DNA of 64,000 nt, from NCBI RefSeq assembly GCF_004345665.1, contig NZ_SLWR01000009.1:62001-126000 (forward strand), in the 5' to 3' direction. The notes below the pieces were generated by a model. The model saw only the letters and a program-made list of their open reading frames with translations. It searched no databases and was not told the origin of the DNA. This DNA is from Kribbella antiqua. GTDB lineage: Bacteria > Actinomycetota > Actinomycetes > Propionibacteriales > Kribbellaceae. Shown here in pieces: positions 43,119-50,333 of the stretch. The translations under genes and the position numbers were made by a program. Every line of letters begins with the position of its first letter. The stretch's first letter is position 1.

Positions 43119-43172
43119 CGCGTCCGCTCATCGGCATGACCGGTTGACTGCTCGGTGGCATGGTCGGACGCC
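43119..43172 (+). repeat. Dispersed palindromic repeat overlapping a gene end
   Basis: CGTCCGCTCATCGGCATGACC and GGTGGCATGGTCGGACG; the outer CGTCCG and CGGACG pair. The minus-strand gene that starts at 43400 ends inside it. Confidence 0.8.
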
Positions 43173-43400
43173 CGGTCTACCGGTGGGATCTGGTTCCCAA
43201 TAGACGGTGACTGACCACCACGGGCCGTTCTCAGTGATCTCTGAACTCACTGTCAGATCCAGGATGTCCCTGGGGTCCATCCGCTCGTCCTCGATGAGCT
43301 CCGCCGCCCGACGGAGCAGCAAGGGGAGGTTTGTCTCCTCGGGCCCGCGCGGGTCCGCAAGTGAGACGTGCCTACATCGCGGTTCGGAGCTGGTCCCCAT
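43128..43400 (-). CDS. Hypothetical protein, 90 aa, tail encoded by a repeat
   Basis: LPLLLRRAAELIEDERMDPRD, ILDLTVSSEITENGPWWSV and TVYWEPD form a small helix-plus-strand protein. The last 15 or so residues (PGVRPCHRAVNRSCR) are encoded by the dispersed repeat at 43119, so the original C-terminus has probably been replaced. ATG 43400 is one of several possible starts. Family unknown. Confidence 0.5.
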   Translation of the reverse strand: MGTSSEPRCRHVSLADPRGPEETNLPLLLRRAAELIEDERMDPRDILDLTVSSEITENGPWWSVTVYWEPDPTGRPGVRPCHRAVNRSCR

Positions 43401-43699
43401 TTGCTCATTGTCGTGGGGGCTGGCCGAGCCTCCGCGAAGGCGCGCCCGGAGGCGACACGCGCTCAGCGGCACGAGCGCCATTCACTATCAGCGGCAGATG
43501 CGTGCATTCCTGCTGCTGATGGCCAGGCTGGCGCGGCGAGGTGCGACCGCGCACCGCGAACGCCATGACCACGACAGACCACACCAGCCACCGGACCCAG
43601 CCGGGGCTGGACTAGCACGCGCCCCGGCTGCTCGCCGCGAGCACTGTGACCGACCGGGCGAGGCTTGTGGTGACGAGCGGTCTCGTGCGGCGACCCGTG
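43401..43699 (+). other. Gap with one repeat copy
   Basis: Nothing gene-like; contains the last repeat copy at 43456. Confidence 0.5.
43456..43510 (+). repeat. Dispersed palindromic repeat, right-most copy
   Basis: CGCGCTCAGCGGCACGAGCGC and CAGCGGCAGATGCGTGC; divergent. Confidence 0.45.
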
Positions 43700-44065
43700 T
43701 CAGGCGAACGCCACCGTCTTCGCCCCGGCCACGACTTCCTCGACGACCTTGGCGGCGCCCACGATGGTGGAACCCTTCTCGAGTTGGTCCTCAGTGATCC
43801 CCCGGGGCTTGGCGCATGCGCCGCACAGCCAGACCTGGCCGCCGTTGTCGATGAACTCGGCGTACAGGTGACCGAGCACCGGCAGACCTGGCTGGGCGAC
43901 TCCGTCGGTTCCGCCCTTGGTCCCTAGCCACACGGCCTCGATCGTGCACAGCACGATCGCGTCCTGACCCGCTGCCGCGGCGATGTTCGCGGCGACGAAC
44001 GGCAGCGTGGCGCGCTCGGGTTCTTCCTTGCCATAGGTGCAGTTGAAGATCAGCTTCTCGCTCAT
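43700..44065 (-). CDS. DsrE-family protein
   Basis: 121 aa. KLIFNCTYGKEEPERATLPF, AAAAGQDAIVLCTIEAVWL and WLCGACAKPRGITEDQL fit the DsrE/DsrF-like fold of sulfur-relay proteins. The candidate active cysteines are the pair in LCGAC. The gene is the last of three on this strand: the stop of the SnoaL-TusA gene (44067) is 1 nt before its ATG 44065, so translation is coupled. Expected to exchange persulfide sulfur with the TusA-like domain encoded next door; this is an inference from fold and neighbourhood. Confidence 0.82.
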   Translation of the reverse strand: MSEKLIFNCTYGKEEPERATLPFVAANIAAAAGQDAIVLCTIEAVWLGTKGGTDGVAQPGLPVLGHLYAEFIDNGGQVWLCGACAKPRGITEDQLEKGSTIVGAAKVVEEVVAGAKTVAFA

Positions 44066-44066
44066 C

Positions 44067-44729
44067 TCATCGTCCCCTTTCCACACTCACCAGAAGACGT
44101 CCGTCGCCGGGCGCCTCGATCGAACGGATGACGTGACCCATCAGACGGGCCAGGGAAGGCAGATCCTCTTTCGCCGCCGGATCGCGGGTGCTCACCACGA
44201 GCACGTGGCCGATCGGGATGTGCTGGATCTGTCGGCGGAACTCTCCGGCGAGACCGTCGGCGCACCCGCGGTCTCCCGCGTCGTACTGGTGGACGCGATC
44301 CGGCTCATCCACGGCGATCGGGCGGAACCCCGAGCACAGAAGGTCGATCGCCCCTACGCGACCGTCGGCATTCACGTCGAGCATCAGGTGCTGCTCGATC
44401 AGCTGCCAGCCGTTCGCATTGTGCAGTCGGAGGCGGTAGGTCACAGCAGCGCGGCCTTCGACCTCGTCAGCACTCGAGGCCTCCACCTGGAACGGGTCGG
44501 CCTCGGCGAACCAGCTCCTGAACCAGCCGATGGTTGCGTCCGCGCCCTCATCTGTCATGAGTCCGCCCGGGACGAGCATCCTGAACCGGACGTCTTGGGC
44601 CAGCACCGACCGCGCTGCGGTGAACTCCCGCTCGGCCAGGGCATCCAGGAAAGCCGCCGCGACGTCGCGCGGTCCCTTCGACGATGCGCCCGTAGACCCC
44701 GGGGCCTGGATGGTCAGCACCGCCCTCAC
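44067..44729 (-). CDS. SnoaL-like and TusA-like fusion protein
   Basis: 220 aa. Residues about 25-145 form an NTF2/SnoaL-like cone (AAAFLDALAEREFTAARSVL, MTDEGADATIGWFRSWFAEA, EGRAAVTYRLRLHNANGWQL). Residues about 147-220 match TusA/SirA (YDAGDRGCADGLAGEFRRQI, IPIGHVLVVSTRDPAAKEDL, ARLMGHVI), but the CPxP motif is CADG: the cysteine is kept and both prolines are lost. Start GTG 44729 overlaps the TGA of the DUF4242 gene (GTGA), so the three genes form one coupled operon. I know of no described protein with this domain pair. Confidence 0.78.
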   Translation of the reverse strand: MRAVLTIQAPGSTGASSKGPRDVAAAFLDALAEREFTAARSVLAQDVRFRMLVPGGLMTDEGADATIGWFRSWFAEADPFQVEASSADEVEGRAAVTYRLRLHNANGWQLIEQHLMLDVNADGRVGAIDLLCSGFRPIAVDEPDRVHQYDAGDRGCADGLAGEFRRQIQHIPIGHVLVVSTRDPAAKEDLPSLARLMGHVIRSIEAPGDGRLLVSVERGR

Positions 44730-44977
44730 CCCTGCACGACTGGATAGATCTCGTCGGCGACCAGCCCGTGCGCCTCCCGGTGAACCGCATGCGCGGCGTC
44801 CGCGGTCGGCGCCTCGACCAGGCAGAAGACCTTCCCGCCCTCTTCGTCCACCCAGTAGTGCAGGTACCGCACGCCGTACCGCTCCTGAATCTGGAGGTCC
44901 GACTCGTGGGCTCCCTCGAGATCGGCCACGGTGGTGCCGTCCGGCAGGTTGTTGTGCACATCCATGTACAGCGACAT
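44726..44977 (-). CDS. DUF4242 protein (SCO4226-like)
   Basis: 83 aa ferredoxin-like-fold protein: MSLYMDVHNNLPDGTTVADL, YGVRYLHYWVDEEGGKVFCL and VEAPTADAAHAVHREAHGLV. The family includes Streptomyces SCO4226, described as nickel-binding; here YMDVH, the cysteine and HREAHG are candidate metal ligands. First gene of the DUF4242/SnoaL-TusA/DsrE operon, divergent from a BTAD regulator with about 123 nt between start codons. GAGG lies just upstream of ATG 44977. Confidence 0.85.
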   Translation of the reverse strand: MSLYMDVHNNLPDGTTVADLEGAHESDLQIQERYGVRYLHYWVDEEGGKVFCLVEAPTADAAHAVHREAHGLVADEIYPVVQG

Positions 44978-45100
44978 CTGTCCTCAACTCCCTTCGTTCT
45001 CGAATCCCCTTCTTTCCGCTGACGCTAGGAAGCGCGCCGTTCCGTGACCGTTCCGCAGTGGTCACTGGCCGGAGTCGGGGCCCGCCCGTACGATCCAGTA

Positions 45101-46831
45101 GTGAAGGAAGTGGCGATCCAACTCCTCGGCCGGTTCTCGGTCGCAGTCGACGGCGCCCAGATATCCGGCGACGCCTGGCGAAGCCGGCGCGCGGCAGACG
45201 TGCTCAAGCTCCTCGCGCTCTCCCCTGACCGCCGCCTGCACCGGTCGCAGGTCATGGAAGCGCTCTGGCCCGAGAGCGATCCCCAGGCCTCGGGCACCAA
45301 CCTCCGCAAGGCGCTGCACTTCGCCCGACACGCCACAGGAGACGAGCAAACCGTCGTGACCCAGAACGGGGTCCTGGTCCTGTGGCCCAACGCCCACGTC
45401 GACACTGACGTCGAGCGCTTCGAGACCGCAGCACGCCACGCGCTGGCTGCAGGTGACCCGTCGGCCTGCCGAGCGGCCGCGGACCTGTACCGCGGCGACC
45501 TCCTTCCCGACGACCGCTACGAGTCCTGGCTGGCCGAGCCACACCGCCGCCTGCGTCAGCGCTACCTGGACCTACTGCGCGCCGGCGCCCTATGGGAGCG
45601 GCTGTCCGACGAAGACCCCACCGACGAGCAGGCAGCGCGCGCGCTCATGCGCGCTCATCTCGACGCCGGCGAACGCAGAGAGGCGATCCGGCGCTTCGAA
45701 CGGCTCCGCGAGGCACTCCACGACCAGCTTGGCGTCGGGCCGGACCGCGCGACGATCGCCCTCTACGAAGACGTTCTCGCCGTCGAAGGTGCACCCAAGC
45801 CCACCCAGGCCGAACGTGCACACGCCCTGCTCGCCTGGGCCTTGGTGCACATGAACCGCAACGACATCAACGAGGCAGAGCGCGCCGCGGAGGAGGCGCG
45901 CGCCATCGCCCTCGACTCCGGATTGGGCCGGGAGCTCGGAGAAGCCGCGGTCATCCTCGCCAAGGTCGCCATGGCGCAGGGCCGGTGGCGCGAACGATTC
46001 GCCGAAGAGCTCGGCGAGTCCATGCGGATGCGAGCCAACATGGAACCCATCGTCTACGACGCCCACCTATGCCTCGCCGAGTACTACCTTGCAGGCCCCG
46101 ACGGCTACGACATTGCTGCCGACTTCGCGCGCCAGATGATGGGGATTGCCGAGGAGGCCGGGTCCGCGACCGGCGCCGCCCTCGCCAAACTCATGCTCGG
46201 CGAGGCCGAACTGCTTGCCGGCCACCTCATCGAGGCCGAGAAGAACCTGAAGCAGGCGGCGGAGGCAAACGACCGCAAAGGTTGCCTTTCTGGATCCGCC
46301 TTGGCACGGCAGAGGCTCGCAGAAGCGGCGCTCATCAGCGGCCGGAAGTTCGACGCCAACCGACTGCTCAACCGAGCGCGTTCACTCGCCGTCCGTTCCG
46401 AACTCGCCACCCACTTGTTGGTGCGTGTATTCGGCACCATGATCCAGGCAGCCGCCGATCCGAAGAGGGCCCTCACCGTTCTCGGCGTCGCCGAGCGAGA
46501 GCTGGGCCAGATGCGTTCGTGCGAGCCCTGCTCGATGGGCTACCTGACCAGTGCCGCAACCGCCTGCGCACGAGCCGGCGAACTGGACCGAGCACGCTCG
46601 TTCATCACCGAAGCCGAACGAATCGCGGGCATGTGGCAAGGCGGCCTCTGGAACGGCGCCGTGTGGGAAGCTCGCGGCATCCTCCGCCAGGCTGAGGGCG
46701 CGGACGAACAGTCGCGTGCCATGTTCCGCGAAGCAGCGCAGGAATACACGCGCGCAGGCAACCAATTCGATGCCGCCCGGTGTCTTGAGGCCGCCGCCGG
46801 CCTGCACAACCAAAGCGTCTCTGCCGAATAG
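45101..46831 (+). CDS. BTAD/SARP-type transcriptional regulator with TPR-like C-terminus
   Basis: 576 aa. An OmpR-type winged helix (IQLLGRFSVAVDGAQI, RAADVLKLLALSPDRRLHRS, LWPESDPQASGTNLRKAL) is followed by the bacterial transcriptional activation domain (ALAAGDPSACRAAADLYRG, RAHLDAGERREAIRRFERL, LGVGPDRATIALYEDVL) to about residue 240. The remaining 330 residues are helical TPR-like repeats, probably for ligand or protein binding. GTG 45101 is preferred to the upstream frame start since TACGAT lies 6 nt before it. It is divergent from the DUF4242 operon and is the obvious candidate to control it. Confidence 0.87.
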   Translation: MKEVAIQLLGRFSVAVDGAQISGDAWRSRRAADVLKLLALSPDRRLHRSQVMEALWPESDPQASGTNLRKALHFARHATGDEQTVVTQNGVLVLWPNAHVDTDVERFETAARHALAAGDPSACRAAADLYRGDLLPDDRYESWLAEPHRRLRQRYLDLLRAGALWERLSDEDPTDEQAARALMRAHLDAGERREAIRRFERLREALHDQLGVGPDRATIALYEDVLAVEGAPKPTQAERAHALLAWALVHMNRNDINEAERAAEEARAIALDSGLGRELGEAAVILAKVAMAQGRWRERFAEELGESMRMRANMEPIVYDAHLCLAEYYLAGPDGYDIAADFARQMMGIAEEAGSATGAALAKLMLGEAELLAGHLIEAEKNLKQAAEANDRKGCLSGSALARQRLAEAALISGRKFDANRLLNRARSLAVRSELATHLLVRVFGTMIQAAADPKRALTVLGVAERELGQMRSCEPCSMGYLTSAATACARAGELDRARSFITEAERIAGMWQGGLWNGAVWEARGILRQAEGADEQSRAMFREAAQEYTRAGNQFDAARCLEAAAGLHNQSVSAE

Positions 46832-47141
46832 CTACTCGGGCTCCTCGAGGGAGACAATGCCGAACGCACAACGAGACCACGCGCAAAACGCTGAGTGGCA
46901 CATCCGGCGGGGGTCCCTCGCGACAACACTCGAACCACCCCTCCCCGCGACCCACGTCGGCATGCCCATCAAGGTCCAACGAGAACGAGGAGCGACTCTC
47001 CTGCGCTGACGTCTAGAGCAAGCGGTCCGACACACCATCCGGTGAACCAGAGCAAAGACGGGCTGCCCGAGCGGCTGACTAGCTGCGGGTGACATCTTCT
47101 GGGCGAAATACTCTCGGGGGATCCGCTCGCCGTGCGTACTC
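46832..47141 (+). other. Gap without a gene
   Basis: No supported frame on either strand; it separates the BTAD gene from the mobile-element remnants. Confidence 0.5.
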
Positions 47142-47511
47142 TCAAGGAGAGCCTTCGCCCCCGCAGTCTCGTGAAGCCACCAAGGGCTCGAAGCGGCTCT
47201 GGCGCGTCGGCAGGGTCTGGGGCCTCTCGGTCAGAACCGGGGCTGACTTGCGTTCGCGCCAGTCGGTCGCTGGGCGCTGGAACAGCGCGCCGGATGCGTA
47301 GTCGGCTAGGTCGAGCGTCCGGACGTGCTTGAAGCCGCGCTCCTCGTAGTACCGGTGGAGGCCGATGTTGTCGGTCCAGACATCGATGCGGACCCACCGG
47401 TTGCCGAGCTGGCCGGCGCGGTCTGTCGCCCAGTTGACGATGTCAGTGCCGAGTCCGGAGTAGTTGCGCCATGACCGGTAGGTCCTCGATGGTCGCCTGC
47501 TCGACGATCAC
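47142..47511 (-). pseudogene. GNAT acetyltransferase remnant with internal deletion
   Basis: GTG 47511 opens IVEQATIEDLPVMAQLLRTR, a normal GNAT start, but the frame stops at once. In the next frame the C-terminal part follows immediately: GLGTDIVNWATDRAGQLG, RWVRIDVWTDNIGLHRYYEE and RGFKHVRTLDL, ending SGALFQRP plus an extra tail to 47142. The middle 60-70 residues are missing. Its start overlaps the stop of the GntR remnant (GTGA). Confidence 0.7.
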
Positions 47512-47890
47512 GACGCGGCTCCGTTCTTGCCGGTGTACGCCGACAGCTCGCCGAGCTCGTAGACGACTCGGTTGCGGTCACCGGCGAAGATCGTCAGCGT
47601 GAGTCGCAGCGGTCGGGCGTCGCTGTACGTCGTACGTACGTAGACCAAGACCGGAGTCCAAGCTTCCGGACCTCATCGGGGCGGGGCATCCGAGTGGTCA
47701 GCTCGTCGACGTATCCGATCTCCTCGTGCCCCTTGGCGGCGATCGCGCGAATCACACCATCGGGCACGTCGTGGGGCGTAAGCAGGCCGCACTCCTGCGA
47801 GATGTCCATCGGGTAGTAGCTGTCCTGCAAGCTGAACGGCTGGCCGTCGATGTAGCGGGTGATGGCGCGCTGGTGTTCACGGGGGAGCGG
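47509..47890 (-). pseudogene. GntR-family regulator remnant (UTRA domain)
   Basis: The C-terminal effector domain is recognisable: ITRYIDGQPFSLQDSYYPMD, ECGLLTPHDVPDGVIRAIAA and EEIGYVDELTTRMPRPDEV. A short deletion after KLGL shifts the frame, and PVLVYVRTTYSDARPLRLT, FAGDRNRVVYEL continue to a stop at 47509. The DNA-binding half is absent because the frame meets the integrase remnant near 47880. GntR regulators of this type are usual in actinomycete integrative elements. Confidence 0.7.
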
Positions 47891-48282
47891 GGTGGGACCC
47901 CGAAGCGGGGGAGCTGGCGAAGCACCGTCAAATGGACCAAGTGCGTGGCTGAGGCTGGCCTGCCCGCCGGGTCATCTTCCATGACCTGCGTCACACCGGT
48001 AACAACCTGGCCTCGAGGAGCGGAGCGTCGACCAAGGAGCTGATGTAGCGGATGGGGCACTCGATGATGCGGGCGGCGCTCGTCTACCAGCACGCCACCG
48101 AGGAGCGTGCTCGGGAGATCGCGGACCGGCTGAACGAGCTAGTTGAACGCGAAACGGAGGCGGCGATGCAGGAGGGCACCCCGGATGCCGGGGACGGGGG
48201 CACAGAGGTGCTGATCCCGCCCCCCAGGGCACGTGGAGGGCACGATGCCCGAGTCGGGTCGCAGCATGACGAAGGCCCCTAG
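47858..48282 (+). pseudogene. Tyrosine integrase remnant (C-terminal catalytic part)
   Basis: Plus strand: ALVFTGERGGTPKRGSWRST, then after a frame change FHDLRHTGNNLASRSGASTK with the catalytic arginine and histidine, an in-frame TAG where a residue should be, and RMGHSMMRAALVYQHATEER with the second histidine and the nucleophilic tyrosine. The N-terminal half is missing. It lies 36 nt from the 3' end of tRNA-Gly, the classical position of an actinomycete integrative element. Confidence 0.8.
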
Positions 48283-48312
48283 CCTCAGATTCCCTGTGGC
48301 TGGGGGCCTTCT
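48271..48312. terminator. Hairpin between the integrase remnant and tRNA-Gly
   Basis: GAAGGCCCCTAGCC pairs with GGCTGGGGGCCTTC (one mismatch) around a 13-nt loop. It may terminate the tRNA transcript or belong to the attachment region. Confidence 0.65.
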
Positions 48313-48317
48313 GTCGT

Positions 48318-48391
48318 TGGAGCGGGTGACGAGAATCGAACTCGCGTAGCCAGTTTGGAAGACTGGGGCTCTACCATTGAGCTACACCCGC
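48318..48391 (-). tRNA. tRNA-Gly (anticodon TCC)
   Basis: A full cloverleaf can be drawn on the minus strand: acceptor GCGGGTG/CACCCGC, D arm AGCTCAATGGTAGAGC, anticodon loop in CCAGTCTTCCAAACTGG with TCC, T arm GAGTTCGATTCTC and an encoded CCA. The 3' end faces the integrase remnant. Confidence 0.95.
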
Positions 48392-48500
48392 GGGGTGCTC
48401 GGACATGATTCCACATCCGGTGGTCTGGACTCAAAACGGTATTGGCCAGGGGTGGTGGCGCGAGCATTGGGTTGCGTCGACTAGACTCGTGCGGTCACTG

Positions 48501-48573
48501 CGGGGCGTAGCGTAGTGGCTAGCGCGCCTGCTTTGGGAGCAGGAGACCGCAGGTTCGAGTCCTGTCGCCCCGA
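48501..48573 (+). tRNA. tRNA-Pro (anticodon TGG)
   Basis: Acceptor CGGGGCG/CGCCCCG, D arm with TAGTGGCTAGCG, anticodon stem CCTGC/GCAGG around TTTGGGA (TGG), T arm GCAGGTTCGAGTCCTGT and discriminator A. No CCA is encoded. It precedes tig by 81 nt. Confidence 0.95.
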
Positions 48574-48654
48574 CAAACCCCCTGCAGTACCCCTGCAGCG
48601 CGGGCTGTCCCCGTGCTGTGCAACAACGTCATCGATCCAAGGAGAACCGCCACC

Positions 48655-50046
48655 GTGAAGAGCACCGTCGAGTCCGTGAGCCCGACGAAGGTCCGGCTCA
48701 TCGTCGAGGTGCCGTTCGAGGAACTCAAGCCGAGCCTCGACGCGGCGTACCAGAGCATCGCCAAGCAGATCACCGTGCCGGGGTTCCGCAAGGGCAAGGT
48801 TCCGCCGCAGGTGATCGACCAGCGGGTCGGTCGCGGCCCGGTGCTCGAAGAGGCGATCAACGACGCGCTGCCGAAGCTGTACTCGCGGGCGGTCCAGGAC
48901 AACAAGGTCAAGGCGATCGGCCAGCCCGAGGTCGACGTGACCGAGTTCAACGACAAGGAGAGCCTGCAGTTCTCCGCCGAGGTCGAAGTGCGCCCGGAGA
49001 TCGTGCTGCCCGACCTGGAGGGCCTGGAGGCCGAGGTCGAGGACATCAGCGTCTCCGACGACGAGGTGACCGAGCAGATCGAGGCGCTGCGGCAGCGGTT
49101 CGGCTCGCTGAACCCGGTCGAGCGGGCGGTCCAGGACAAGGACTTCATCACCATCGACCTGTCCGCCACCAAGGACGGCGAGAAGATCGAGGAGGCGCAG
49201 GCCACCGGCCTGTCCTACCAGGTCGGCAGCGGCCAGCTCCTGGACGGCCTGGACGAGGCCGTCACCGGGCTGAACGCCGGTGAGAGCAAGACCTTCGTGA
49301 CCCAGCTGGTCGGTGGCTCGCTGAAGGGCGAGGACGTCGACGTCTCGGTGACCGTGACCGCGGTCAAGGAGCAGGAGCTGCCGGAGTTCGACGACGAGTT
49401 CGCGCAGACCGCGTCGGAGTTCGACACCGCCGACGAGCTGACCGCCGACGTCAAGGGCCGGCTGGAGCGCGGCAAGCGGCTGGAGCAGGCCGGCGAGGCG
49501 CGGGACGCCGTACTGGAGAAGATCCTGACGCTGGTCGACGTGCCGGTTCCGGAGGGTCTGCTGACCGACGAGCTGGCCGCGCGGAAGGAGAACCTGGAGC
49601 AGCAGCTCGGGTACTCCGGGATGACCTTCGAGCAGTTCCTGGAGAGCGAGGAGCAGACCCAGGACGAGTTCGACGAGGACCTGAAGAAGCGGTCCGAGGA
49701 CGCGATCAAGGCGCAGTTCGTGCTCGACCTGGTGGCCGAGCAGCAGGAGCTGAGCGTGAACGACCAGGAGCTGACCGAGCACATCGTCCGGCACGCGCAG
49801 CGCTCCGGCGTCAGCCCGGACCAGTTCGCCCAGCACGCGGTCGAGCACAACCTGGTGCCGAGCCTGGTCTCCGAGGTCGTCCGCGGCAAGGCGCTCGCGC
49901 ACCTGGTGGAGAACGCCAAGGTCACCGACGCCTCCGGCAACGTGGTCGAGCTGAAGAACCTGCAGCCGGACGGCACGTACGCCGACGCCGACGCGGACGC
50001 CACCCAGGCCGAGGAGACCCCGGCCGAAGAGCCCGCGAAGGCCTGA
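48655..50046 (+). CDS. tig: Trigger factor, ribosome-associated chaperone and prolyl isomerase
   Basis: 463 aa. The N-terminal ribosome-binding signature GFRKGKVPPQVIDQRVG is at about residues 42-58; the FKBP-type PPIase domain (DKDFITIDLSATKDGEKI, LDGLDEAVTGLNAGE) spans about 160-240; the C-terminal helical chaperone arms follow, ending in an acidic alanine-rich tail. It folds nascent chains at the ribosome exit. GTG 48655 is chosen because AAGGAG lies 10 nt upstream and the N-terminus (MKSTVESVSPTKVRL) matches the family. It heads the conserved tig-clpP-clpX neighbourhood. Confidence 0.97.
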   Translation: MKSTVESVSPTKVRLIVEVPFEELKPSLDAAYQSIAKQITVPGFRKGKVPPQVIDQRVGRGPVLEEAINDALPKLYSRAVQDNKVKAIGQPEVDVTEFNDKESLQFSAEVEVRPEIVLPDLEGLEAEVEDISVSDDEVTEQIEALRQRFGSLNPVERAVQDKDFITIDLSATKDGEKIEEAQATGLSYQVGSGQLLDGLDEAVTGLNAGESKTFVTQLVGGSLKGEDVDVSVTVTAVKEQELPEFDDEFAQTASEFDTADELTADVKGRLERGKRLEQAGEARDAVLEKILTLVDVPVPEGLLTDELAARKENLEQQLGYSGMTFEQFLESEEQTQDEFDEDLKKRSEDAIKAQFVLDLVAEQQELSVNDQELTEHIVRHAQRSGVSPDQFAQHAVEHNLVPSLVSEVVRGKALAHLVENAKVTDASGNVVELKNLQPDGTYADADADATQAEETPAEEPAKA

Positions 50047-50055
50047 CACAGCAAC

Positions 50056-50093
50056 CAGCGGCCCGGATCCCAGCAGTGGGATCCGGGCCGCTG
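50056..50093 (+). terminator. Strong hairpin terminator after tig
   Basis: A perfect 17-bp stem (CAGCGGCCCGGATCCCA and its complement) with a GCAG loop. Confidence 0.9.
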
Positions 50094-50167
50094 TGCTGTC
50101 TGGAAAACTGTTGAAAGAGATCTGAAAACGCTCCTCCCTAGCGTGACCGCCTGTGGAGGAACGTTCG

Positions 50168-50218
50168 ATGAGGTCCAGACTGCTGCCCGTCCCCACGGTC
50201 GTCGCGGCGGGGTGGTAG
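50168..50218 (+). other. Possible 16-aa leader or gene relic upstream of clpP1
   Basis: ATG 50168 has GGAGG about 7 nt upstream and encodes MRSRLLPVPTVVAAGW. It looks like the first residues of a signal peptide cut short. It could be a leader peptide or the relic of a secreted-protein gene. Confidence 0.3.
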
Positions 50219-50221
50219 GAA

Positions 50222-50283
50222 ATTCGCTCAGAGCAGACGCCCGTACGGCGGAATCCGCCGCCGCGGTGCGCCGTGAGCGAACA
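50222..50283 (+). promoter_or_regulatory. Two ClgR-like palindromes
   Basis: TTCGCTCAGAGCAGA near 50222 and GCGCCGTGAGCGAACA near 50268 both approach the palindromic pattern CGCT-N3-AGCG described for ClgR, the activator of actinobacterial clp genes. Both are imperfect; assignment is by eye. Confidence 0.35.
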
Positions 50284-50297
50284 CCTGTGGCCCAGCC

Positions 50298-50333
50298 TTA
50301 GGTCTGTCGCCGCCGCCCAGTAATGTCGGCTTC
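50298..50333 (+). promoter_or_regulatory. Promoter of clpP1, likely leaderless
   Basis: TTAGGT (50298-50303), a 17-bp spacer and TAATGT (50321-50326), which ends 7 nt before GTG 50334. Confidence 0.45.

Noticed and set aside
24301..43510. Calling the dispersed repeats canonical integron attC sites
   Set aside because: The arms lack the RYYYAAC and GTTRRRY boxes, genes lie in both orientations, and no IntI gene is in the window; only the general cassette-like layout is supported.
24301..43510. CRISPR array
   Set aside because: Repeat spacing is irregular (hundreds to thousands of bases), the spaces hold genes, and no cas genes are present.
45062..45544. Minus-strand frame opposite the BTAD gene start
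   Set aside because: Shadow of the winged-helix region, without a start site or domain.
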